Shown piece after piece: positions 21,355-30,536 of a stretch of DNA of 34,785 bases. This DNA is from an uncultured Eubacteriales bacterium. Its GTDB lineage: Bacteria; Bacillota; Clostridia; Oscillospirales; Oscillospiraceae. The notes beneath the pieces were generated by a model that had not been told where the DNA came from, did no database searches, and worked only from the letters and a program-made list of their open reading frames with translations. Made by a program: the position numbers and the translations under genes. Every line of letters starts with the position of its first letter. Within the stretch, counting starts at the first letter, position 1. The stretch spans positions 1 through 34,785 of the forward strand of contig UQYT01000024.1 in assembly GCA_900545405.1 (NCBI GenBank). The letters are read 5' to 3'.

Positions 21355-22961
21355 TGGATAATGAAATGATGGAAGCAAGAATTCGCCGCCTTGCCGAGCA
21401 CACGGCCCCGGATCAGCTCTCCGGTATCCTCGAAGCCTGCGAAGCCCGGAAAGGAACAGTAATAACGATGAACGAGATCAACAATAACAACAAGAAGAAG
21501 AAAAACCGCTTCGTCCCCATAGCCGTGGCCGCCGCCCTCGTGCTGGTCTGCCTCGGCGGATACCTCGGATACAGCTACGGCTCCGCCGCCGACCCCGGCG
21601 TGACCGGCAGCATAGTCGAACCCAGCACAGTACCCAGCGACGCCGCCGTGGACTCCATAATCACCCTCGACGTCAACCCCAGCCTCAACATCATAGTTGA
21701 CGCCGCCGACAAGGTCATCGAAGTCCAGCCCCTCAACGACGACGCCAGGACCGTCATCGGCGACATGGACTTCGCCGGCTCCGACCTCGACGTCACCGTC
21801 AACGCCCTCATCGGCTCCATGCTCATGAACGGCTACCTGGACGACATCCGCAACTCCATCCTTGTCTCCGTCGCCAACGGCGACACGGCTAAGGCCGAGA
21901 GCCTGCAGCAGCAGGTCAGCGACATGATAAACAGCGCCGTGGGCGAGGGCGGCTTTGAGGCCTCCGTGCTCACCCAGACCGTCACCTCCACCAGCGAGAC
22001 CGCCTCTCTTGCCCAGCAGTACGGCATCTCTGAGGGCAAGGCCGAGCTCATACTCAAGGTCGTCGCCGCCGACCCGACCCTCACGGTCGAGTCCCTCGCT
22101 CCCCTCTCCGTCAACGACATCAGCCTCATCGCCAGCTCCCGCAGCCTGAGCGACTCCAGCGTCAGCCAGACCGGCACCGCCAGCTCCAAGGCCTACATCA
22201 GCGTCGACGACGCCAAGTCCGCCGCCTACGCCCACGCGGGCGTCAGCGCCAGCGACGTGACCTTTGTCAAGACCGACTTCGACAGCGAGCACGGCGTCAT
22301 GGTCTACGAGGTCGAGTTCTACGCCGGCAGCGTCGAGTATGAGTACGACATCAACGCCCAGACCGGCGAGGTCGTGAAGTACTCCCGCGAGAGCAAGACC
22401 ACCTCCGTCCCCTCCACCACCGTCAGCGGCGACTACATCGGCGAGGCCGCGGCCAAGTCCGCCGCGCTCAGCCACGCGGGCGTCAGCGAGGCCGACGTCT
22501 GCTGGCTCCAGGCCGACTTCGACCGCGACGACGGCGTCTACGTCTACGAGCTCGAGTTCGCCGCCAACGGCCTCAAGTATGACTGCAGCGTCAACGCCCT
22601 GACCGGCGACATCGTGAAGTTCGAGCAGGAGCAGACCGGCAACCTCGCCGGCAACGGCAACGGCAGCTCCGGCACCAACGCCGGCACCGGCGTGAACGCG
22701 GGCACCGGCAACCAGTACGGCAACGGCTCCAGCACCGTCAGCACCTCCGATTTCATCGGCGAGGCCGCGGCCAAGTCCGCCGCCCTCTCCAATGCCGGCG
22801 TCTCCGAGAGCGAGGTCACGCGCATCAAGTGCGAGCTCGACCGCGACCACGGCAGCTACAAGTACGAGATAGAGTTCAGCGTGGGCCGCATGGAATACGA
22901 GTATGAGATCGACGCCTACACCGGCGCCATCCTCAAGGCCGAGCACGACTACGACGACTGA
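21351..22961 (+). CDS. RsgI-like membrane anti-sigma factor with three PepSY-like repeats
   Basis: A 536-residue membrane protein. The cytoplasmic part (1-52) contains EARIRRLAEHTAPDQLSGIL, a short sigma-binding region rather than a full zinc anti-sigma domain. A single membrane helix spans about 53-75. Outside lies the RsgI-type middle domain with the typical SIITLDVNPSLNI, extending to about residue 250. Then come three homologous PepSY-like units, each with DAKSAA/AAAKSAALSxAGVSE, a YEVEF/YELEF/YEIEF strand and an NAxTGxIVK ending; a Gly/Asn/Thr-rich linker separates units two and three. Overlap with the sigma gene (ATG within the TGA region) implies coupled synthesis. In clostridia RsgI proteins sense external glycans or stress; here the sensor is PepSY-like, ligand unknown. 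Confidence 0.88.
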   Translation: MMDNEMMEARIRRLAEHTAPDQLSGILEACEARKGTVITMNEINNNNKKKKNRFVPIAVAAALVLVCLGGYLGYSYGSAADPGVTGSIVEPSTVPSDAAVDSIITLDVNPSLNIIVDAADKVIEVQPLNDDARTVIGDMDFAGSDLDVTVNALIGSMLMNGYLDDIRNSILVSVANGDTAKAESLQQQVSDMINSAVGEGGFEASVLTQTVTSTSETASLAQQYGISEGKAELILKVVAADPTLTVESLAPLSVNDISLIASSRSLSDSSVSQTGTASSKAYISVDDAKSAAYAHAGVSASDVTFVKTDFDSEHGVMVYEVEFYAGSVEYEYDINAQTGEVVKYSRESKTTSVPSTTVSGDYIGEAAAKSAALSHAGVSEADVCWLQADFDRDDGVYVYELEFAANGLKYDCSVNALTGDIVKFEQEQTGNLAGNGNGSSGTNAGTGVNAGTGNQYGNGSSTVSTSDFIGEAAAKSAALSNAGVSESEVTRIKCELDRDHGSYKYEIEFSVGRMEYEYEIDAYTGAILKAEHDYDD

Positions 22962-22978
22962 AATAACAGACAACCAAC

Positions 22979-23018
22979 GCCCTGCCTGTGCAAAAAATTG
23001 CCCGGGCAGGGCATTTTT
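22979..23018 (+). terminator. terminator of sigma/anti-sigma operon
   Basis: GCCCTGCC (22979-22986) pairs with GGCAGGGC (23005-23012), followed by ATTTTTAT. The loop is long (18 bases) but includes CAA/TTG pairs that shorten it. Confidence 0.75.
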
Positions 23019-23020
23019 AT

Positions 23021-23062
23021 CCCCCCGGGGGGCTTGCGAAGATTTTGACGAGCCTGTAAAAT
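23021..23062 (+). promoter_or_regulatory. promoter of metal/cofactor importer operon with adjoining palindrome
   Basis: TTGCGA (23034-23039), 17 bases, TAAAAT (23057-23062). Directly before the -35 box lies a perfect 12-base palindrome CCCCCCGGGGGG (23021-23032). No riboswitch-like leader fits in the 30 bases between the start and the ribosome binding site. The palindrome is a possible regulator site or an extra stem after the preceding terminator. Confidence 0.6.
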
Positions 23063-23098
23063 TGTCACAGCACCAGGGTACCCGGAAAGGATCATCAT

Positions 23099-24220
23099 AT
23101 GAAAATACTCAGGAAAACCGCCGCCTTTATTCTGGCGGCAGCCGTTGCGCTGTCTCTGTGCGCCTGCGGCGCGTCCCCGGCCATGCAGACGCCCGAGGTC
23201 ACCGGCGCGGAAATGGAAACGAGAACGATCACCGACGCGCTGGGCCGCGAAGTCACCGTCCCGGCCGCCGTCGAGAAGATAATCCCCCTCGGCAACACCC
23301 CGAGGATGATAACCTACCTCGGCCTCGCGGACAAGGTGGTGGGTTACAGCGGCATGGACCCCGAGAAGGTGACGCCGCTTGTGGCCTACGCCTATGTGAA
23401 CAGCGAGCGCTGGGCCGATGTGCCCATCGTCGGCACGGACGCGGCCGGAAACACCAGCTACTATCCCGAGCAGATGATACTCGCCGCGCCCGACGTCATA
23501 CTCTGCACCGCGACCAGCGGCGAGGCCGACGACATTCAGGCCAAGACCAACATCCCCGTCGTGGCCGTCAGCCAGGGGACGCTCTTCGGCAAGGACTTTG
23601 AGCAGTCGCTGCGCATCATAGGCGAGGTCTGCGGCGTGTCCGACAGGGCCGAGGAGGTCATCTCCTACATAAACGACAGCCTTGCCGAGCTCTCCGAGCT
23701 CGCCTCCAAGGTGCCGGAGGAGGAAAAGCCCACCGTACTGCCCGCCGCGGCCACCTTTAAGGGCGTGCACGGCATCGAGGGCATCAGGATGAACGACCCG
23801 GTCATGCTCTCCGTGGGCGCCAAAAACGTCGCGGACGACGGCACAGGCGTCAAAAGCTCCGTCATCATCGACAAGGAGCAGATAATCTCCTGGGACCCGG
23901 ACTACATCTTCCTCGACAGCGGCGGCGTCGCGCTGGTGAGGCAGGACTACGCAGAGCGGCCTGACTACTACGCTCTGCTGAAGGCCTATAACGAGGGGCA
24001 CATCTACCAGTACCCCAGCTCCACGGCCTACTACGACAACATGGAGATCTCCCTCGCCAACTGCTATTATGTCGGCTCCATCCTCTACCCCGAGGCCTTT
24101 GCGGGCATCGACATCAACGCCAAGGCGAACGAGATATTCAAATTTTTCCTCGGCGTGGACGACTATCTCTCCGTGCTGGAGGGCATAGATTCCGGATATG
24201 GTGAGGTCATGCTTGGATGA
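23099..24220 (+). CDS. substrate-binding lipoprotein of FecB/BtuF-type ABC importer
   Basis: A 373-residue periplasmic-binding-protein type 2 family (class III, FecB/BtuF/FepB) lipoprotein. Signal peptide residues 1-22 end in the lipobox LCAC, with lipidation at C23. The mature protein begins with RTITDALGREVTVPAAVEKI, the hallmark of this class, and continues with NTPRMITYLGLADKVVGYSG. Its usual cargo is ferric siderophore, haem, cobalamin or another metal chelate. The start follows GGAAAGG. It is the first gene of an operon with a FecCD permease, an ATPase and an FmdE protein, and the FmdE neighbour points to molybdate/tungstate or another metal-cofactor need rather than iron. The ligand is not settled. 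Confidence 0.9.
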   Translation: MKILRKTAAFILAAAVALSLCACGASPAMQTPEVTGAEMETRTITDALGREVTVPAAVEKIIPLGNTPRMITYLGLADKVVGYSGMDPEKVTPLVAYAYVNSERWADVPIVGTDAAGNTSYYPEQMILAAPDVILCTATSGEADDIQAKTNIPVVAVSQGTLFGKDFEQSLRIIGEVCGVSDRAEEVISYINDSLAELSELASKVPEEEKPTVLPAAATFKGVHGIEGIRMNDPVMLSVGAKNVADDGTGVKSSVIIDKEQIISWDPDYIFLDSGGVALVRQDYAERPDYYALLKAYNEGHIYQYPSSTAYYDNMEISLANCYYVGSILYPEAFAGIDINAKANEIFKFFLGVDDYLSVLEGIDSGYGEVMLG

Positions 24221-24226
24221 TGAAGA

Positions 24227-25303
24227 ATGAGCGGTAAACCGGCTGTCGGCCCGAGTTACGAGGGGCTGCAAAGAAAAAAGCTGCTGGCCCTCCTCATAAC
24301 CTGCGCGCTGGCGATAATCGCGGCGCTCGCGGAGGCGGGGACGGGAAGCATAGAGTTCGGACTGGACGAAATATTCCGCGCGCTGATAGGCCGGGGCGAC
24401 GCCACGGCGAACACGGTGCTCTTCGGCATACGCTTTCCGCGCGCGGCGGCGGCGATACTCGTGGGCGCGGCGCTGGCCATGTCCGGTGCGGTGATGCAGT
24501 GCGTGCTGCACAACCCGCTGGCTTCGGCCTCCACGCTCGGCGTCTCGCAGGGCGCGGCCTTCGGCGCGGCCGTGGGAATAATCGTGTTCGGCGGCGGCGT
24601 TGTGAACACCGGCGCGGCGGATTTTGCCATCCAGATCGACAACCCCTACATCGTGACGCTCTGCGCCTTTGTGTTCGGCTCGCTCTCCACGGTGGTGGTC
24701 ATCGCCATCTCGCGGCTGAGGCGGGACATAGGCCCCGGCGGGCTGGTGCTCGCGGGCGTGGCGCTCAGCTCCCTCTTCACGGGCGGCAGTACGCTGCTGC
24801 AATACTTCGCGGACGACACCAAGATAAGCGCCGTTGTCTTCTGGACCTTCGGCGACCTCGGCGGCACCAACTGGACGCAGCTTTTGATACTGCTCGTCGT
24901 GACCGCCGCGGGCTTTGTATACTTCATGCTCCGCCGCTGGGACTACAACGCGCTGCAAAACGGCGCGGACACGGCCTCCAGCCTCGGCGTGAACACACGG
25001 ACCGTGACGCTGGTAAGCATGGGCATGTGCACGCTGGCCTCGGCGCTGGCGGTGTCCTTTGTGGGCATCATCAGCTTTGTCGGCCTCGTTGCGCCGCACA
25101 TCATGCGCCGCTTCGTCGGCGACGACTACCGCTGGCTGCTGCCCTGCTCTGCCGCGGCGGGCTCGCTGCTTCTGCTGCTGGCCGACCTCTTCAGCCGCGT
25201 GGTAATAGCGCCCGTGGAGCTGCCCGTCGGCGCCGTCACGTCCTTCCTCGGCGCGCCGGTGTTCCTCTATCTGCTGCTGAAAGGGGGCCGCCGCGGTGGT
25301 TGA
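24227..25303 (+). CDS. FecCD/BtuC-type ABC permease
   Basis: A 358-residue permease of the FecCD family, which works as a homodimer in the membrane. Markers include IRFPRAAAAILVGAALAMSG followed by VMQCVLHNPLASASTLGVSQGAAFGA, and the C-terminal GIISFVGLVAPHIMRRFVG segment with AVTSFLGAPVFLYLLL. About nine to ten membrane helices are visible. The ATG is six bases after the lipoprotein's stop codon and has only a weak ribosome site (GATGAAGA), suggesting coupling. It ends eight bases inside the ATPase gene. Confidence 0.92.
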   Translation: MSGKPAVGPSYEGLQRKKLLALLITCALAIIAALAEAGTGSIEFGLDEIFRALIGRGDATANTVLFGIRFPRAAAAILVGAALAMSGAVMQCVLHNPLASASTLGVSQGAAFGAAVGIIVFGGGVVNTGAADFAIQIDNPYIVTLCAFVFGSLSTVVVIAISRLRRDIGPGGLVLAGVALSSLFTGGSTLLQYFADDTKISAVVFWTFGDLGGTNWTQLLILLVVTAAGFVYFMLRRWDYNALQNGADTASSLGVNTRTVTLVSMGMCTLASALAVSFVGIISFVGLVAPHIMRRFVGDDYRWLLPCSAAAGSLLLLLADLFSRVVIAPVELPVGAVTSFLGAPVFLYLLLKGGRRGG

Positions 25304-26066
25304 AGTAAGGGACGTCAGCTTTCGATACAAGCCCGCCGGGCCGGACATCCTCCACAACGTGAGCTTCGAGCTCGACGACGGGAACTGCCTCGCCATACTC
25401 GGCAACAACGGCGCGGGCAAGAGCACGCTGCTCAAGTGCATAGACCGCATTCTCCCCGCCGGCAGCGGCACGGTGCTGGTGGACGGCACAGACGTGTTCA
25501 CGCTGGGCAAGCGCGAGCTGGCGCGGAACATAGCCTACGTCGCGCAGAACGCCCGCGCGGCGGACATGACGGTGTACGACTCCGTCCTGCTGGGCCGCAG
25601 GCCCTACATCGGCTGGGACGCCACGGAGCACGACCGCGAGGTCGTGCGCGAGGTCATAGACCTCATGGGCATAGGCGACTACGAGCTGCGCAGCGTGGCG
25701 GAGCTCTCCGGCGGCGAGGCGCAGAAGGTCATGCTGGCGCGGGCGCTGGCCCAGGAGCCGCGGCTGCTGCTGCTCGACGAGCCGACCAGCAACCTCGACC
25801 CCCGCAACCAGCACGAGGCCCTGCGCACCGTGCGCCGCGTCGCCAAGGAGCGGAACATCAGCGTCTGCATCATCCTCCACGACCTGAACCTCGCCATCCG
25901 CTACTGCGACCGCTTCCTCTTCCTCAAGGACTCGGAGGTCTACGCCTACGGCGGCGAGGAGGTCATGACCCCGGAGAACATCGAGGCCGTGTACAGGATG
26001 CATGTGCACATAATGAGCTACATGGGGATACCGCACATAATCCCCTTCCCGGATATCAGATTATAG
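25296..26066 (+). CDS. FecE/BtuD-type ABC transporter ATPase
   Basis: A 256-residue ATPase. Walker A GNNGAGKST lies at residues 36-44, the Q-loop is in VAQNARAADMTV, the signature is LSGGEAQKVMLARAL, Walker B LLLDEPTSNLDPRNQ, and the H-loop LHDLNLAIR. The VYDSVLLGRRPYIGWDAT stretch is typical of siderophore/cobalamin importers. The start codon is GTG at 25296, overlapping the permease end by eight bases and preceded by AGGGGG; the next codon order (VVEVRDVSF) matches the family N-terminus. Confidence 0.92.
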   Translation: MVEVRDVSFRYKPAGPDILHNVSFELDDGNCLAILGNNGAGKSTLLKCIDRILPAGSGTVLVDGTDVFTLGKRELARNIAYVAQNARAADMTVYDSVLLGRRPYIGWDATEHDREVVREVIDLMGIGDYELRSVAELSGGEAQKVMLARALAQEPRLLLLDEPTSNLDPRNQHEALRTVRRVAKERNISVCIILHDLNLAIRYCDRFLFLKDSEVYAYGGEEVMTPENIEAVYRMHVHIMSYMGIPHIIPFPDIRL

Positions 26067-26076
26067 GAGGCAGAAC

Positions 26077-26604
26077 ATGAAGATCAAAACCTGGGCCGAC
26101 TGCGCCGAATTCCACGGCCACGAGTGCGGCGGACTCACCATCGGCTACAAGGCCGCGCTCTACGCCATCAAGCTGCTGAACATCGGCTGCGCCGAGGACG
26201 AGGAGGTCGTCTGCATCAGCGAGAACGACGCCTGCGGCGTGGACGCCATACAGGTCATGCTCGGCTGCAGCGCCGGAAAGGGCAACCTGCTCTTCCACCT
26301 CACCGGCAAGCAGGCCTTCAACATCTATGAGCGCGCCAGCGGCCGCTCCGTGCGCCTGGTGCTCCGGAAAAAGCCCGAGGGCATGAGCCGCGAGGAGAGC
26401 TTCGCCTACTACCAGTCCCGCGAGCCCGAGGAGCTCTTCGACGTCAAGGAGACGCGCATAGCCCTGCCCGAACATGCGCGCATCTTCCTCTCCTACGACT
26501 GCGACGAGTGCGGCGAGACCACCGCCGAGAGCTTCATCCACCTGCAGGGCGGCAAAAAACTCTGCCGCGACTGCTACAAGGCCTACCGCCGCTTTGACAT
26601 CTGA
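26077..26604 (+). CDS. FmdE-family protein (formylmethanofuran dehydrogenase subunit E-like)
   Basis: A 175-residue cytoplasmic protein. The N-terminal FmdE domain has the metal-binding HGHECGG at 13-19, then ISENDACGVDAIQVMLGCSAGKGN at about 47-70, the family signature. The C-terminus has a zinc-ribbon-like pair, CDEC (142-145) and CRDC (163-166). FmdE was named from its place in operons of molybdenum formylmethanofuran dehydrogenase, though this organism shows no sign of methanogenesis. In bacteria it is commonly next to molybdate or metal-cofactor transporters. GGAGG lies just before the ATG, 10 bases after the ATPase gene, so it belongs to the importer operon. A role in handling the imported metal or cofactor is inferred. 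Confidence 0.9.
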   Translation: MKIKTWADCAEFHGHECGGLTIGYKAALYAIKLLNIGCAEDEEVVCISENDACGVDAIQVMLGCSAGKGNLLFHLTGKQAFNIYERASGRSVRLVLRKKPEGMSREESFAYYQSREPEELFDVKETRIALPEHARIFLSYDCDECGETTAESFIHLQGGKKLCRDCYKAYRRFDI

Positions 26605-26629
26605 CACCCTCTCTTACACCCCTCGCAGA

Positions 26630-26663
26630 GCCGCCCCGGTCCCCTTTCCGGGGCGGCGTTTTT
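26630..26663 (+). terminator. terminator of FmdE/importer operon
   Basis: GCCGCCCCGG (26630-26639) pairs with CCGGGGCGGC (26648-26657) around an eight-base loop, followed by GTTTTT. Confidence 0.88.
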
Positions 26664-26668
26664 GCGCG

Positions 26669-26704
26669 AAAAAATGGAGGGACCCGCTCCTTGCGGGTCC
26701 CTCC
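26669..26704 (-). terminator. terminator of second liv operon
   Basis: A perfect 12-base stem, GGAGGGACCCGC (26676-26687) with GCGGGTCCCTCC (26693-26704), around TCCTT. In the minus strand it is followed by ATTTTTT. TTTT also follows on the plus strand, so it can act both ways. Confidence 0.9.
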
Positions 26705-26721
26705 TTTTGTTTTTTTGCTTA

Positions 26722-27412
26722 TCAGGTGCCGAGATAGGCCGCCTTGATGGCGGGGTCGTTGAGCAGCTGCTGTCCCGGGCCGGAGGTCGTGATGGTGCCG
26801 GTCTCCAGGACGTAGCCGATGTCGGCTATGCGCAGGGCCATGTTCGCGTTCTGCTCTATGAGCAGGACGGTCACGCCCATGCGGTTTATCTCCTTGATGA
26901 TGTCGAAGATGCCCTTGACCACAATGGGCGCGAGGCCCAGGGAGGGTTCGTCCATCATGATTATCTTCGGCCTGCTCATCAGCGCGCGGCCGACGGCCAG
27001 CATCTGCTGTTCGCCGCCGGAGAGCGTGCCCGCCGCCTGCCAGGAGCGCTCCTTCAGTCTCGGGAAGAGCTCGTAGACCCAGTTGAGGTCGTCCGTGAGG
27101 TCGTCCTTGCGCAGATACGCGCCGATCTTGAGGTTCTCCAGGACCGTGAGGTCCGGGAACACGTGACGGCCCTCGGGGACCAGGGTCACTCCCTTGGCGA
27201 CTATCTTGTCCGGCGTCAGGCCGGTTATGTCCTCGCCCTGGAGGTGGATGCGGCCCTTCGCGGGCTTCACGAGCCCCGCGATGGAACGCAGCGTGGTGCT
27301 CTTGCCCGCGCCGTTCGCGCCTATGAGCGTCACGATCTTGCGCTCCGGCACCTCGAACGTGATGCCCTTGACGGCCTCTATGCCGCCGTAGCTGACCTTC
27401 AGCCCGTCAATT

Positions 27413-27420
<8 letters not shown>
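26722..27420 (-). CDS. livF: branched-chain amino acid ABC transporter ATPase LivF (copy 2)
   Basis: A 232-residue LivF-type ATPase, last gene of the second liv operon. It opens MLKIDGLKVSYGGIEAVKGI, with Walker A GANGAGKST, the PEGRHVFPDLTV segment, signature LSGGEQQMLAVGRALM and Walker B IMMDEPSLGLAP; LLIEQNANMAL and the C-terminal KAAYLGT are typical. It differs clearly from the first LivF (for example KST rather than KTT in Walker A), so the two systems are not a recent duplication. It starts eight bases inside the livG end and is followed by a strong terminator. Confidence 0.94.
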
Positions 27421-28263
<843 letters not shown>

Positions 28264-28267
<4 letters not shown>

Positions 28268-29454
28268 TTCGAGGCACCTCCCTCAGCCTGAGCCGGGGCA
28301 GCAGGCGCTTTTTTTCGTCTTCGGAAGAGGTCGGGCAGCTCCTTCTGGCCCATGAGGCCCTTGCGGAAGAAGAGCACCACGACCATGATGATGACGCTGA
28401 ACACGACCAGCCTGAAGCCGCTGCGGAACATGGCGGACTCGATGCCGAGGAAGCTGCCGTTGTCAAGGCCGCGCAGCCACCACTCGGAGCAGGCTATGAA
28501 CAGGAAGCTGGCTATGCAGCTGCCCGTCACGGAGCCCAGGCCGCCGAGGACGACGATGAGCAGTATCTCATAGGTCATCGAGGACTTGAACTGCGCCGCC
28601 TGGATGGTGTTCATGAACATGGCCAGCAGCGCGCCGCCCACGCCCGCGAAGAAGCAGGAGATGCAGAAGGCCATCTGCTTGTGCTTGAAGAGGCGCACGC
28701 CCATGGCCTCCGCCGCCACCTCGTCCTCGCGTATGGCCTTGAAGGCGCGGCCGTAGGAGGAGTTTATGAGCAGCACGATGATGAGGATGCACATCGAGGC
28801 CACGAACACCGGCACGAAGGTGGCAAAGGATATCTCTGTCCCGCCGATGTTGAAGGTGAAGTCGGAGAGGCGCGTGTAGCCGCGCAGGACGTTGGAGCCG
28901 TTGGTGATGGGGCCGAACTTCTGCCACTGGAAGATGGCCTTGATTATCTCGGCAAAGCCGAGCGTCGCGATGGCGAGGTAGTCGCTCTTGAGCCTGAGCA
29001 CGGGCAGGCCGATGAGCCAGGCGAAGAAGGCGGCGACGAGGCCGGCGAGTATCATGGCCAGCAGCGCGCCTATGATGAGGCCCGGCGCGGCCATGGCCTC
29101 CAGCCCGAAGATGCCATTTATGGCCTCCTGGAAGGAGAAGTGGATGGCGGCGTCATAGTACTGATACACGCTGTCTATGCTCTCGGACGGGATGGAGAAG
29201 ATGGCGTAGGTGTAGGCGCCGATGAGCATGAAGCCCGCCTGGCCGAGCGAGAAGAGGCCCGTGAAGCCGTTGAGCAGGTTCATGGACACGGCGACCAGGG
29301 CGTAGACCGCGCTCTTGCGCACGACGGTGATGAGCATGTAGAGCCTCGAGGTCGCGGTTATGGTCTGGTCCATGATGATGCAGAGCGCATAGAGCGCGAT
29401 GAGGCAGACGGCGGTTATAAGCAGCTTGAGCAGCTTTTTCTGTTTCATATCCAT
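28264..29454 (-). CDS. livM: branched-chain amino acid ABC transporter permease LivM (copy 2)
   Basis: A 396-residue LivM-type permease. It starts MDMKQKKLLKLLITAVCL and carries SMNLLNGFTGLFSLGQAGFM, the LivM signature, and SSYGRAFKAIREDEVAAEAM as the ATPase-coupling loop. An extracytoplasmic stretch of about 50 residues (SIPSESIDSVYQYYDAAIHF and onwards) between membrane segments is longer than in the first copy. The C-terminal tail is Lys/Ala/Pro-rich. The ATG follows AGGAGG by seven bases, 12 bases after livH. Confidence 0.93.
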
Positions 29455-29466
29455 GGTTTCGCCTCC

Positions 29467-30393
29467 TCAGACCTTGTCCGTGGCCTTCTCGCCGAAAAGT
29501 CCGGTGGGCTTGAAGACGAGGATGATGATGAGCAGGACGAAGGTGAACGCATCCGCAAAGGTCGAGAGGCCTATGCCGGTCGGGATGACGCCGTAGGCCA
29601 CGAGCAGGGTGTCGAGGCCCTTGATGATATTCTCGCAGATGCCGATTATGAACGCGCCGATGACGGCTCCGGGGATGGAGCCTATGCCGCCGAACACCGC
29701 CGCGACGAAGGCCTTCAGGCCCGGCATGGCGCCGACGGTAGGCGTGACGCCGGGGTAGTTGGTGAAGAACAGCATCGAGCCTATGGCCGCAAGGAAGGAG
29801 CCGATGATGAAGGTCATCGAGATGACGTTGTTTATCTTGATGCCCATGAGCGTGCTGGTCTCGAAGTCCTTGGCCACGGCGCGCATGGCCATGCCTATCT
29901 TGGTGTGGTTGATGAGCAGCACCAGCAGCACGACCAGCACCAGCGTCAGCACCGGCGTGGCCAGCGTGACCATCTTGGTGGTGGCGCCGAACACGCTGAC
30001 GGTGTCGGAGATCCAGGGGATGGTCGGGTAGTTCTTGTTCAGGCCGCCGGTGACGTAGAGCGCGAGGTTCTGCAGCAGGTAGCTGACGCCTATGGCGCTT
30101 ATCATGACCGACATCCTCGGCGCGGAGCGCAGCGGCTTATACGCCACGCGCTCGATGACGAAGCCGAGCACAACGGTCATCACTATCACAAAGGGTACCG
30201 CCAGCCAGAGCGGCATCCATGTCACGGCGTAGACCATCATGAGGCCCGCGACCATGAACACATCGCCGTGGGCGAAGTTTATGAGCCGGAGTATGCCGTA
30301 GACCATCGTGTAGCCGACGGCTATGAGCGCGTACTGGCCGCCGACGGAGATGCCGGAGAGCAGATACGGCAATAGTTTGTCGAAGAAATCCAT
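29467..30393 (-). CDS. livH: branched-chain amino acid ABC transporter permease LivH (copy 2)
   Basis: A 308-residue LivH-type permease with GGQYALIAVGYTMVYGILRL and INFAHGDVFMVAGLM at the N-terminus, LKAFVAAVFGGIGSIPGAVI near residue 230, and the closing VFKPTGLFGEKATDKV. The ATG at 30393 stands behind GGGAGGAAGCTCA; the frame is open to 30471, but those 26 residues are basic and would disrupt the N-terminal membrane segment. It is separated from livJ by 143 bases with two hairpins, mirroring the arrangement of the first liv operon. Confidence 0.93.
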   Translation of the reverse strand: MDFFDKLLPYLLSGISVGGQYALIAVGYTMVYGILRLINFAHGDVFMVAGLMMVYAVTWMPLWLAVPFVIVMTVVLGFVIERVAYKPLRSAPRMSVMISAIGVSYLLQNLALYVTGGLNKNYPTIPWISDTVSVFGATTKMVTLATPVLTLVLVVLLVLLINHTKIGMAMRAVAKDFETSTLMGIKINNVISMTFIIGSFLAAIGSMLFFTNYPGVTPTVGAMPGLKAFVAAVFGGIGSIPGAVIGAFIIGICENIIKGLDTLLVAYGVIPTGIGLSTFADAFTFVLLIIILVFKPTGLFGEKATDKV

Positions 30394-30421
30394 TGAGCTT
30401 CCTCCCAATGCTCGCGCCGCC

Positions 30422-30507
30422 TCGAAAGCGCGGTCGCCGCGATTGCCGCGTTTTCGACGCAGCGCATGCAAAATAGTGGGGCTAAGGCGGAGGCTTTCGC
30501 CCCCGCC
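30422..30507 (-). promoter_or_regulatory. two hairpins in the livJ-livH spacer of the second liv operon
   Basis: In the minus-strand transcript the first hairpin pairs 30507-30499 with 30494-30486 around GAAA (nine pairs, one G-U). The second pairs 30457-30446 with 30433-30422 around 12 bases, with one mismatch. Neither has a T-run. No promoter is evident in the spacer, so livHMGF should depend on read-through from livJ. Confidence 0.55.
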
Positions 30508-30536
30508 CTTGCCCTTAAACGGTTATCGCTTGGAAA

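Noticed and set aside
22962..23098. Possible riboswitch (cobalamin, Moco, or similar) ahead of the importer operon
   Set aside because: A promoter at 23034-23062 leaves only about 30 bases of leader, too short for any of these, and no box of the cobalamin type is seen.
22949..25531. 860-codon minus-strand open frame across the importer genes
   Set aside because: It covers three clear ABC transporter genes on the other strand, has low-complexity His/Arg/Val/Gly composition and no domain. It exists only because GC-rich antisense frames rarely meet stop codons.
30394..30536. A small gene between livJ and livH of the second operon
   Set aside because: Frames here have no ribosome site and overlap the hairpins; the stretch is better explained as a regulatory spacer.
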